Below, one piece after another: positions 25,219 through 38,174 of a stretch of DNA of 38,572 nt (its first letter is position 1; every line of letters starts with the position of its first letter). The notes beneath the pieces were generated by a model, which ran no database searches, had not been told where the DNA came from, and worked only from the letters and a program-made list of their open reading frames with translations. Origin of the DNA: Candidatus Omnitrophota bacterium (GTDB lineage: Bacteria > Omnitrophota > Gorgyraeia > Aquiviventales > Aquiviventaceae); the NCBI GenBank assembly GCA_016193175.1, contig JACPSR010000048.1, positions 1-38,572 of the forward strand, in the 5' to 3' direction. Both the position numbers and the translations under genes were made by a program.

Positions 25219-26705
25219 ACGGCCCACTGGTGAGCCAGCAGATCCACCCCCCCAGCCTTGAGCTTCGGGAGGTCGGGACGGTGACGGAGGTCAAACACGG
25301 CATCGTCCGGGCCAACGGGTTGCCATCCTGCATCTATGGGCAGCTTGTCGACTTCAGTGATGGGATCACGGGCATGGTCATCGGGTTTCACCCTTCGGAA
25401 GCGATGATCATTGTCTTGGGAGATGATCGCCGCATCCATATTGGAGACCAACTCGCAAGCCGCTCCGAGCTCCTCCGCGTGCCTGTGGGCGAGGCGTTCA
25501 TTGGACGACTGGTGAACTGTCTGGGCAACCCCATTGATGACAAAGGGCTGCTCGTGGCCCATGATTCCAAGCCGGTGTTTCGCCAGGCAGCCGGCGTGAT
25601 GGAACGAGAGCCGATCACTGAGCCGTTTCTGACAGGGCTCAAGGTCCTGGATCTGATGATTCCCATCGGCAAGGGGCAACGGGAGCTCATCCTTGGCGAT
25701 CGCCAGACCGGCAAGACCAGCATCGCCCTGGATGCCATCCTGAACCAGCGAGGCAAAGACATCACCTGCATCTACTGTTGGATTGGCGGCAGCTTCGCGA
25801 CCTTCAAGAAACTGATCCAGATCCTCGCGTCGTACCAGGCGCTCTCCTATACCCTGGCCGTGTGCGCTTTCGCAGACAGCTCCCCCGCCGAACAGTACCT
25901 GTGTCCCTATACGGCTGCCACCTTGGGGGAATCCTTCATGTCGCGCGGCCGGGACGTGCTGGTGGTGTTTGACGATCTAACCAGGCACGCCTGGGCGTAT
26001 CGCCAGATGTCCCTCTTGATGGAACGCTCTCCTGGGAGGGAGGCCTATCCCGGGGATATCTTCTATGTGCACGCGCAATTGATGGAGCGGGCTGGTCGCC
26101 TGAAGGCCGCATTGGGTGGGGGAACGATGACCTTTCTGCCCATTGCCGAGACCGTGCAGGGTGACATCGCGGGCTACATCCCCTCGAACCTCATCGCCAT
26201 GACCGATGGACAAATCTACCTGAGCGCCGCGTTGTTCCATGAAGGCTTCAAGCCGGCCATTGATCTGGGGCTCTCGGTGTCCCGGATTGGGAGCAAGGTC
26301 CAGTCCCCGGCCATGCGGGAGCTCTCGCAGGGCCTGCGCTTAGGGTATACCCAGTATCGGGAGCTGCTGCGGATGACCCGGTTGCGCACGCGCCTCTCTG
26401 AGGAGGCGATGGAGCAGTTGAGGAAAGGCGAGGCCCTGCGAGAGCTCCTCATTCAAGAGAACTACCAGCCGGTCTCGGTGGCCCAGACCCTTGTGCTGTT
26501 TTACGCCTTCAAGCGGAAGATCCTGCACGTGCTCCCCCGGGAGGCCCTCAGGCGGTTTACAGAGCACTTCTTTCCGTCGTTGTGTCAGCACGCCCCGGCC
26601 CTTGTGGAACGCCTCGAACAGGCGCAGGACCTCACCCAGGACCTCCGGGGAGCCCTGGATGAGGAATTCATCCGCTTCTTCCGGACGACCAGGCCAGACA
26701 CCTGA
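25215..26705 (+). CDS. atpA: F-type ATPase alpha subunit
   Basis: GDRQTGKTSIALDAILNQ, DDLTRHAWAYRQMSLLMERSPGREAYPGDIFYVHAQLMERA, GLSVSRIGSKVQ (Arg finger). Confidence 0.97.
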   Translation: MNGPLVSQQIHPPSLELREVGTVTEVKHGIVRANGLPSCIYGQLVDFSDGITGMVIGFHPSEAMIIVLGDDRRIHIGDQLASRSELLRVPVGEAFIGRLVNCLGNPIDDKGLLVAHDSKPVFRQAAGVMEREPITEPFLTGLKVLDLMIPIGKGQRELILGDRQTGKTSIALDAILNQRGKDITCIYCWIGGSFATFKKLIQILASYQALSYTLAVCAFADSSPAEQYLCPYTAATLGESFMSRGRDVLVVFDDLTRHAWAYRQMSLLMERSPGREAYPGDIFYVHAQLMERAGRLKAALGGGTMTFLPIAETVQGDIAGYIPSNLIAMTDGQIYLSAALFHEGFKPAIDLGLSVSRIGSKVQSPAMRELSQGLRLGYTQYRELLRMTRLRTRLSEEAMEQLRKGEALRELLIQENYQPVSVAQTLVLFYAFKRKILHVLPREALRRFTEHFFPSLCQHAPALVERLEQAQDLTQDLRGALDEEFIRFFRTTRPDT

Positions 26706-26706
26706 T

Positions 26707-30839
<4,133 letters not shown>

Positions 30840-30840
<1 letters not shown>

Positions 30841-32078
30841 TGGCCCAATTTACCTATAGAGCCAAGAAGGGCTTGCACGAAACGCTCGAAGGGTTCATCG
30901 AGGCGGACAGCCAAGACGCGGCCCTGAGCCGGTTGGTTGAGCAGGGATTGTTTCCGGTCCACATCGAGGTCCGTCCGGTGCCGGATGCGGGTCGCCTCGC
31001 CCCACGCACCCCGCGCAAGAGACCCTCCCGAGGATTCACCAAGCGCATCGGCTCCAAAGACCTCCTGCTGTTTACCCAGAATCTGACCACCCTCATCCGA
31101 GCCCATGTGGATTTGCTGGCGGCCATCCGGATTCTCTACGAGCAGGCTGAGGCGGCGCGATTCAAGGCAACACTCCTGGACATCTACAACGCCACGAAGG
31201 AAGGCTCAACGTTCTCGGAGTCCCTGAGTCGATTCCCCGAGGTCTTTTCGCCGCTCTTCATCAACCTGGTCAAATCGGGCGAGGCGAGCGGCCACCTCGA
31301 CATCGCGCTCCAACACTTAAGCGAAACCCTGGGGCGCGACGAGGCGCTCAAGACCAGGATCCGCAGCGCCTTGGCCTATCCGGTCTTGCTCGTGGTGGTG
31401 GGCTTGGGCAGCATTGCGGTCTTGATGATCTTCGTGGTCCCCAAGCTTGAGCCCCTCTTTGTCGATCTGGGCGGGGCGCTGCCCCTGATGACCCGCCTCA
31501 TCCTCAATCTGAGCCACGTCACTCGGCAGGTCTGGCTGTGGGTCGCGCTCGTTGGGGGGGGTGCTGTGGGTGTCTTCGTGTGGCAGCGAGGCACGGGCCC
31601 GCTGGGACGGTGGATCGCACGGCTGGTGAGACAGCTTCCGGTGTTCAGGCGGTTGATCAGGAATCAGGAGCTGCTCCATTTCGCGCATTCCCTGAACCTC
31701 TTGTTGCGCAGCGGGGTGCCGGTCTTACGTGCGCTTCAGATTGTGACCCCCAGCATGGGGGATGAGCGCCTGCGCGCCCAGATGGAGGGGGTGTGCGAGC
31801 GGGTGGCGCTGGGGGAAACTCTCTCCCAGAGCCTTCATGCGCACACGGAGCTTCCGGTCTTCCTGACCAGGATGATCGCCGTGGGTGAGGAATCCGGAAA
31901 GCTGGATGAGGTCCTGGATGAGGTGGTTCGCTCCTCCCTCCAGCAGATCGAGGCGGATCTGGTGGTGATCGGCTCCCTGATTGAGCCGGTGCTGATCCTG
32001 GGCCTCGGCACTGTGCTGGGAACGATTGTCCTCTCGATTCTCCTGCCGGTTTTTCAGATCACGCAGGCCGTCCGGTGA
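30840..32078 (+). CDS. gspF: GspF/PilC/MshG-type inner-membrane platform protein
   Basis: FTQNLTTLIRAHVDLLAAIRILYEQ, LVKSGEASGHLDIALQHLSE, IAVGEESGKLDEVLDEV; TGATG overlap with gspE. Confidence 0.95.
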
Positions 32079-33499
32079 TGAAGGCCCTCGTCGCCGTGGA
32101 GATCAGCGAGCGATGGCTCAAGGTCGTCGTGGCGAAGCCATCGGCCAAGCCGCCGGAACTCCTCAATTGCCTCGTCAGGCCCTTGAGCGGGTTGACCGAT
32201 GAGCAGACCACCCAGACGCTCGCCGTGGCCTTTCGTGACCTGAAGGTGCGACCCAGGCCTCTGATCGTCTGCCTGCCCCGGAATCTTGTGACGGTGAGAA
32301 ACCTCCATCTACCCTCCCAGGATCCCCGCGAGATCGGCCAGATGATTGATCTCAATATCGTCCGGATGGTCCCGTACCAAAAAGAAGAGGTGCTCTCCAG
32401 TTATCAGGTGTTGGACGTCGATGAGGCCGGGTATTCCCGGGTCCTCCTGGCCATTGTCCACCAGGAGATCGTTAGGCGACAGGTGAATCTCTTGCGGGTC
32501 GCCGGGCTCTCCGCCGATCGCATCCTGCTTGGCTCCTATGCGCTGCGTGACTGGGTCGTATCCCGGCACAAACAGGTACTGAAATCCCAGGGTCTCCACC
32601 TCCTGCTGGACGTTGACGCCGGCTTTACTGACCTGGTCCTCTTCTCCCGCGATCACCTGTATTTCAGTCGCACCATCGCCATTGAGCCGAATCAGCTCAC
32701 GGAGGAGGCGGGCCGTTCCAGACTGCGGACCGAGACGGAGCAGGCCTTGGAGATTTTCCAGAACGAAGAGATGAACGCAAGACCCGCCACCGTCTTCCTG
32801 TCCGGAGCCGTCGGATCGGGGGAGGCCATCAAGCGGACTCTGGAAGAGGCCCTGCGCATCCCCACTGTCGTCGTCCAAAGCCCCTTGGCAAGCCTGGGCA
32901 AGGATCGGGTGCTGATCACGCAGGACATCCCTTCGGAGGTCTCATTGACCGCTGTGATGGAGTTGGGTATCGAAGAAGGCCCCAAGCGGCTTGCGTTCCT
33001 CCTGCCGGAGCTTCAAATTCGGCAGGCGCTCAAAGAACGGACGCGAGACTTCGTCCTCCTGGGGAGCCTGGGCGTCTACCTCTTGACCATCGTTGGCGGG
33101 ATCCTCACGATCCGTCCGTATCACCAGCAGGCGTATCTGCAGACCTTGCAGGCACGCAACCAGATGCTCAGGCAGGAACTGGGCGACCTCACGGCAACGG
33201 CCCACCGCGTCGAGCTGATCAAGGACTACCTCAACGTGCGGGAGCTGCCCCTGCGGTATCTGACGGAACTGCAACGGATCGTTCCCGATGAGATCACGGT
33301 CGATTTCCTCAGCGTTGATGAACAGCACAAGGGCATCATTCGCGGGAAAGCCGTGCAACTGTCAGACGTGTTCAGGTTTGTCACCAGCCTGGAGAACTCG
33401 AAGTATGTGGACCACGTCGAGCCCAAGTCGACGAGGAAGAAACGGCTCAGGGAGCAAGACGTCACAGAATTCGAACTGGCCCTCCAGGTCCACCTATAG
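32075..33499 (+). CDS. PilM-PilN (GspL-like) fusion protein
   Basis: Actin-like N-part (VAVEISERWLKVVVAKPS...LPSQDPREIGQMIDLNIVRMVPYQKEEVLSSYQVLD...LLLDVDAGFTDLVLFS), then TM and PilN-like C-part (PLRYLTELQRIVPDEITVDFLSVDEQHKGIIRGKA). Confidence 0.82.
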   Translation: MMKALVAVEISERWLKVVVAKPSAKPPELLNCLVRPLSGLTDEQTTQTLAVAFRDLKVRPRPLIVCLPRNLVTVRNLHLPSQDPREIGQMIDLNIVRMVPYQKEEVLSSYQVLDVDEAGYSRVLLAIVHQEIVRRQVNLLRVAGLSADRILLGSYALRDWVVSRHKQVLKSQGLHLLLDVDAGFTDLVLFSRDHLYFSRTIAIEPNQLTEEAGRSRLRTETEQALEIFQNEEMNARPATVFLSGAVGSGEAIKRTLEEALRIPTVVVQSPLASLGKDRVLITQDIPSEVSLTAVMELGIEEGPKRLAFLLPELQIRQALKERTRDFVLLGSLGVYLLTIVGGILTIRPYHQQAYLQTLQARNQMLRQELGDLTATAHRVELIKDYLNVRELPLRYLTELQRIVPDEITVDFLSVDEQHKGIIRGKAVQLSDVFRFVTSLENSKYVDHVEPKSTRKKRLREQDVTEFELALQVHL

Positions 33500-34033
33500 A
33501 TGGATCGCACGATGTCAGGACGACAACGGCTCTTGCTCATCGCCACAGGAGGCCTGGCCCTGGCGTTTGTCATCGAGCGCGTCTTCGTCTCAAGCCTCCA
33601 CGCCAGGGGCACGACCCTGCGGCAGCAGACGGTTGTCGAAGAGGCGTCCCTGAGGACACAACTGAGGATCCAGCGACAGAAGGCCTTCATCCTTAACGAG
33701 GATAAAACGTACGACCGCTATGCGCTCATCCCCTCGCAGGACCGAAAGGCGATCGCGAAATTGTTGCGGGAAGCGGAGCAGATCGCGAAGGTCTCAGGGG
33801 TCACCGTCCTCGACCTCACCCCGGAGAAGCCGTCGGGCTCATCCCGTGAGACCACTACCTACCAGGTACAGCTCAGGGCAGAAGGAAGGATTGACCAGCT
33901 CTTGACGCTGTTCTACAAGATCCAGACCAACCAGTTCCTCATCAGACTGGACCGGTTCTCCCTCAGCCCGAAGGATGACCAGGCCACCCTCCTGAGACTC
34001 GACACCACCATCACCATGCTCGTGCTGCCGTAG
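33500..34033 (+). CDS. PilO/GspM-like protein
   Basis: N-terminal TM, coiled coil, ferredoxin-like C-domain (SRETTTYQVQLRAEGRIDQLLTLFYKIQTNQFLIRLDRFSLSPKDDQATLLRLDTTITM). Confidence 0.75.
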   Translation: MDRTMSGRQRLLLIATGGLALAFVIERVFVSSLHARGTTLRQQTVVEEASLRTQLRIQRQKAFILNEDKTYDRYALIPSQDRKAIAKLLREAEQIAKVSGVTVLDLTPEKPSGSSRETTTYQVQLRAEGRIDQLLTLFYKIQTNQFLIRLDRFSLSPKDDQATLLRLDTTITMLVLP

Positions 34034-34045
34034 GTGGGAGGTCTG

Positions 34046-34525
34046 ATGGCGTCTCGCGGCTTCACCCCGCACCGCACGCTCTGCTTCGCAGAGCGAAGCA
34101 TGCGGGGTGGTGCGGGGTTCACACTCGTTGAGCTCATGGTGGCTGTGTCGATCCTGGCGGGTGGCCTGGTCTTCATCGGCCGCGCCTTCCTGGCGGGAGC
34201 CACGGCCCTGGAAACCGCCCAGCATCGCCTGGAAGCCACGCAGTTCCTGGAGGCGAAGATGGATGAGCTCTACCAGCAGGCAAGGGAGCATGGCGGGATC
34301 CAGCCCGAACACCGCGAGGGCGTCATGGAGCTTGACCACCGCCCAGCGACCTGGATCTGCGACATCGTCACCGTGACGCTCAAGGAGCCTTCAGACGCCC
34401 TGGAATCCTCAGAGGCCACGGATGAACTCGCCGAGGCGCGACTCAGCCTCGTCTGGGCCGAGGGCCCAAGGGCTCAGGACGTGGTCCTGGTTACCTACCT
34501 GGACGCCAAACGACCAGCGCCATGA
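34046..34525 (+). CDS. gspI: GspI-like minor pseudopilin
   Basis: GAGFTLVELMVAVSILAGGLVFIGRAFLAGATALETAQHRLEATQFLEAKMDELYQQ; strong SD GGTGGGAGG before ATG 34046. Confidence 0.82.
   Translation: MASRGFTPHRTLCFAERSMRGGAGFTLVELMVAVSILAGGLVFIGRAFLAGATALETAQHRLEATQFLEAKMDELYQQAREHGGIQPEHREGVMELDHRPATWICDIVTVTLKEPSDALESSEATDELAEARLSLVWAEGPRAQDVVLVTYLDAKRPAP
34064..34118 (+). repeat. Nested palindromic element inside the prepilin leader coding sequence
   Basis: Outer arms ACCCCGCACC (34064-34073)/GGTGCGGGGT (34109-34118); inner 8-bp stem CGCTCTGC (34077-34084)/GCAGAGCG (34088-34095); overlapping alternative stem GCTTCG (34083-34088)/CGAAGC (34094-34099). Confidence 0.85.
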
Positions 34526-35118
34526 GGAGGGAAACGTTGCGCGCCTGCCGGCTCGCGATGCCGGAACGTCGCAGGGATATCGGATTGACGCTGGTGGAAA
34601 TCCTCATCGTCGCCACACTCTTTGCTGTGATTGCCGGAGGCATAGGAGCCAGCTTCTTGTCTGGCATGCGGTTATGGGGAAGGGCCCACCGTCAGGAGGC
34701 CACGTGGTCCAACGCCTTGTTGACCCTTGAGGCCATGGCCAAGGAACTGCGTCAGACCGTCCCCATGCCATCGATTGGGTTCGAGGGCACTCACCACACC
34801 GTGTCGTTTCCGGCCTTACAGGGAACCAGGATCGTGAAGGTGGCCTATCTCTTTAACGGCCACAAGCGCCTCTGGCAACGGCAGGACACCGATCTCAAAG
34901 ACCTCATCGAGGAGAGGCTTGCCCCCGCCACCCACGAGACGGTGGTCTTGTCCGCCGACGAGGTCACGCTCGCCTTTTGGCATTTCGACCCCGACCAACA
35001 GGCCTATACCTGGCAGGAAACCTGGAGCCAGGAGGATGGCATTCCCTCGGCGGTCCGGGTGACGATCACCATCAAGGATGCGACGCACACCAAAACCGTG
35101 TGGATCCCGATCGCCTGA
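34522..35118 (+). CDS. gspJ: GspJ-like minor pseudopilin
   Basis: DIGLTLVEILIVATLFAVIAGGIGASFLSGMRLWGRAHR; ATGA overlap with gspI; syntenic order I-J-K. Confidence 0.82.
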   Translation: MRRETLRACRLAMPERRRDIGLTLVEILIVATLFAVIAGGIGASFLSGMRLWGRAHRQEATWSNALLTLEAMAKELRQTVPMPSIGFEGTHHTVSFPALQGTRIVKVAYLFNGHKRLWQRQDTDLKDLIEERLAPATHETVVLSADEVTLAFWHFDPDQQAYTWQETWSQEDGIPSAVRVTITIKDATHTKTVWIPIA

Positions 35119-35944
35119 TACGGGCAGCCTCCTGATCCTCTCCATCTGGACGCTCACTGCCTTTTCCATCCTCGGTGTGGGGATCTCCCGGATCGCGGCG
35201 TCGCAGTTGCGCGTCGAGCAACGCCTGGAAACACGGGCTGTTTCTTTGCACCTCGCGCACGCCGCGGTGCAGTACGCTCGCCTAGAGCGGCGACACCTCG
35301 ATGAGACGCCCTATGACACCCTGGGTGAGCTTGGGGCGGTCCACCGGCAAGAACTGGGCAGGGGAGCGTTCGAGTACACGATGGTCGATGAGGGCAGCCG
35401 GATCCACCTCAACAAGGCGCCTCAGGAAGTCCTCGCCCGCATCACGGGATTGGGTCTGGACGGAGCCGTGGCCGTGACGGATTCGACGTTACGGCCGTTT
35501 CATTGGAAAGAAGAGCTCCTGCTCATCGAGGGGATCACCGAGGAGATGTTTCGTCAGGCCCAATCGGAGCTGACGACCTTTGGCAACGGGCAGGTCAACC
35601 TCAATACGGCCGAGCCTTCGGTCTTGAAGGCGCTCAGCTTCGATACAGAGCTGATTGAGCTCATCGCCGAATACCGCGCAGGCCAGGACGGTCATCCAGA
35701 CACCGCGGACGACGGGGTGTTGAAGGAGCCGGGCACCCTGCTTGGCGACCTGCGCGCATTCAGGGCTCTTTCGGCAAGACAGGAGACGCTGCTGACCCGG
35801 CTGACCAACGAAGGGCTGCTAGGGACACGGTCCCCTGTGGTCCGGCTCCAAGTCCAGACCAGCGTGTTAGGCCGGTTGGCCTCGCGCTACAGCGTCCTGT
35901 TGGAGACGGCTACGGGCAAGGTCATCCAGTGGTCGGAGGAGTAA
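35078..35944 (+). CDS. gspK: GspK-like minor pseudopilin
   Basis: TGSLLILSIWTLTAFSILGVGISRIAASQLRVEQRLETRAVSLHLAHAAVQYA; VNLNTAEPSVLKALS; large pseudopilin size and order. Confidence 0.85.
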   Translation: MRRTPKPCGSRSPDTGSLLILSIWTLTAFSILGVGISRIAASQLRVEQRLETRAVSLHLAHAAVQYARLERRHLDETPYDTLGELGAVHRQELGRGAFEYTMVDEGSRIHLNKAPQEVLARITGLGLDGAVAVTDSTLRPFHWKEELLLIEGITEEMFRQAQSELTTFGNGQVNLNTAEPSVLKALSFDTELIELIAEYRAGQDGHPDTADDGVLKEPGTLLGDLRAFRALSARQETLLTRLTNEGLLGTRSPVVRLQVQTSVLGRLASRYSVLLETATGKVIQWSEE

Positions 35945-35964
35945 CGCAAGGAGGATCGAACACG

Positions 35965-36393
35965 ATGAGGAGGCGCAACTCGGGGAGGAACACGGCCTTC
36001 ACGCTGGTCGAGTTGATGTTGGTGGTGATTATCATCGGCATCTTGGGCGCGATGGTGATCCCCCGCATGGCGGGTCGGTCAGAGGAAGCCCGCAAGGCGG
36101 TCGCCAGGGCGGATATCGATCTCAACATCGCCACCGCGATCAAGCTGTATGAATTAGACAACGGGGCTTTCCCAACCACCGACGAAGGGCTCAACGCCCT
36201 CTCCTCCGCCCCGGTCTCCGCCAAGAATTGGAAGGGGCCGTACCTGGAGAACATCCCCCGCGATCCCTGGGGACGCCCCTACCAGTATCGGAGCCCAGGA
36301 ATCCGCCGGACACATGACTATGATCTGTGGTCGCTTGGCAAGGACGGCCTCGAGAGCGCCGACGACATCGTGAACTGGCAACAAGATTCGTGA
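35965..36393 (+). CDS. gspG: GspG major pseudopilin
   Basis: AFTLVELMLVVIIIGILGAMVIPRMAGRSEEARKAVARADIDLNIATAIKLYELDNGAFPTTDEGLNAL...KGPYLENIPRDPWGRPYQYRSPG...DYDLWSLGKDG. Confidence 0.95.
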   Translation: MRRRNSGRNTAFTLVELMLVVIIIGILGAMVIPRMAGRSEEARKAVARADIDLNIATAIKLYELDNGAFPTTDEGLNALSSAPVSAKNWKGPYLENIPRDPWGRPYQYRSPGIRRTHDYDLWSLGKDGLESADDIVNWQQDS

Positions 36394-36405
36394 GTGAGGC
36401 CGGCC

Positions 36406-36434
36406 TTGACAGAGCAGGGCCGATCAGGCATAGT
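36406..36434 (+). promoter_or_regulatory. Putative sigma70 promoter TTGACA-17-CATAGT upstream of the double-receiver regulator
   Basis: TTGACA 36406-36411, CATAGT 36429-36434, 17-bp spacer, CDS starts at 36485 with GGGGGAGAGG SD-like sequence. Confidence 0.5.
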
Positions 36435-36484
36435 GGTGTCTTCCCGACCACTGGCACAGACGAGTCCAGGGGGAGAGGCACGTC

Positions 36485-37258
36485 ATGTTTGAAGCGATTG
36501 CGGTCAGTGACCACGACACGGAGCGGCGCAAACTCTTCTACGAGGTGCTCACTGAGTTGAATTATCGGGTGACCACTCTCCCCTCACGCAAGGAACTCAT
36601 GGAGCTCCTCACGCGTGAGCGGCCGCAGTGCGTCATCCTGGCGGTCGATCAGTCAGACCGTTCGGTCGCCGACGTGCTGCGTCCCCTCCGAGAGCTGGAC
36701 AAAACCCTCAAGATCGTGGTGCTCGCTCCGCCTGAGCTGGCGAGCCCACCGGAGCCTGTCCTTGCGAATGATCCGCGGGTGAGCATCCTGAGCGAAGGGC
36801 TGAACCGGCTGTCACTGATTCGCTCGATCCTGACGTTTTTCAAGACTCGGTATGTCGAGCAGGCCATCGAAAAGGCCGCTTCCTTGGAGGGCGTCATCCT
36901 AAACATCGAGGACGATCCTCGCGTTGCCCAACTGCTCAAGGCGTACCTCGAGCGACGGGGCTACCACGTCACCAACGTCGCCAACGGTGAGGCGGCTGTC
37001 CTCCGGATGCAGGTGGATCGACCGAAAGTGGTCATCCTGGATATCCTCCTGCCGGGGATGGACGGCCTGTTAACCTTACGGCGCCTCAAGGGCATTGACC
37101 CGTCTGTTCCAATCATTGTCTCCTCAGGGTTGGAAGACACCGATCTCATGCAGGAGGCGAAGGCCGCTGGGGCAGCGGCCTACCTGGTGAAGCCGTTCGA
37201 CCTGGCCAAGCTGGAGACCGTCATTCTGACCGCGGCGTTACAGAAAGCCGCGCGCTAA
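36485..37258 (+). CDS. Response regulator with a degenerate and a canonical REC domain
   Basis: First domain: VSDHDTERRKLFYEVLTELNYRVTTLPS...CVILAVDQSD; second: ILNIEDDPRVAQLLKAYLERRGY...KVVILDILLPGMDGLLTLRRLK...LVKPFD. Confidence 0.85.
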   Translation: MFEAIAVSDHDTERRKLFYEVLTELNYRVTTLPSRKELMELLTRERPQCVILAVDQSDRSVADVLRPLRELDKTLKIVVLAPPELASPPEPVLANDPRVSILSEGLNRLSLIRSILTFFKTRYVEQAIEKAASLEGVILNIEDDPRVAQLLKAYLERRGYHVTNVANGEAAVLRMQVDRPKVVILDILLPGMDGLLTLRRLKGIDPSVPIIVSSGLEDTDLMQEAKAAGAAAYLVKPFDLAKLETVILTAALQKAAR

Positions 37259-37321
37259 TCCCTCCACCGTATCCCCTCCGTCCTGCCCCCCTATCGCAAA
37301 CACGCAAACAGTTCCTCACTC

Positions 37322-38152
37322 ATGCTGGCCTCCACGGTGGTCGTGTGTGTCTCGGCGAGTCTCCAGGCTCGACAAGAACATTGGAGACTCCACGAAGAGC
37401 TCACCCGGAGGGCCGCTGTCCTGGCAGAGAGCCTCCAGGAGCTCATTGAGCCCTTGTTAGACACCGAAAAACAGAGCGGTCTCCAACGCGTGGTGGAGCG
37501 GTTTGGCAACCGAGAGCGGTTGGCTGGCGTCGCGGTGTATACGACCGAAGGCCTTCCGCTCGCGATGACGACGAGCCTTCCCGCCGAGTTCCAGACCACG
37601 CCGGCAGTCGCTCAGGATGCCATCCAGGCCGACGAAGGACGCAGCGGGTTGACGCAGGCGGGTCACAAACGCTGGCATCTGTTCGCGCTCCCGCTGCGCC
37701 ACAGCGGTGGTGTCGTTGGGGTCGTGGCCCTTGTTCACGACGCCAGCTACATTGACGCCAATACGGTCCGTCTCTGGAAGCAGAGCTTCACGCGTCTGTT
37801 TGTTCATGTGCTGTTCATTTCGTTGATTACGTTCTTGATCGTTCGTTGGAGTCTCATCCGGCCGATGGCCACGACCGTTGAGTGGATCAAGCGACTCCGG
37901 ATCGGGGAGGTGACTGCGCTCCACGGCGCCTTGCCCAAAGGAGATCTGTTTGGCCCCCTGGCGCGCGAGGTCACGCACATGGCGAAGAGCCTGGTGGCCG
38001 CGAAGGCTGCCGCTGAGGAGGAAGCGAAGCTTCGCCATGCCGGAGAGTCGCGCTGGACCCCGGAACGCCTCAAGGAGCACGTCCGGTTGGCCCTGCAAGG
38101 ACGGGTCCTTGTCATCGTGGCCAATCGAGAGCCCTATGACCACTCGGGATAA
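37322..38152 (+). pseudogene. Truncated sensor(HAMP-like)-trehalose-6-phosphate synthase fusion; only the first residues of the GT20 domain remain
   Basis: Periplasmic/TM/HAMP-like region, then ESRWTPERLKEHVRLALQGRVLVIVANREPYDHSG*; V(S/A)NREPY(I)H is the GT20 start motif, followed at once by a stop. Confidence 0.6.
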
Positions 38153-38174
38153 CCGTAGGACAATAAGCCAGTCA

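Noticed and set aside
38024-38035. GCGAAGCTTCGC perfect palindrome as a second copy of the gspI palindromic element
   Set aside because: Only 12 bp, shares no arms with the gspI element and lies in an Ala/Glu/Lys-rich coding stretch; likely chance.
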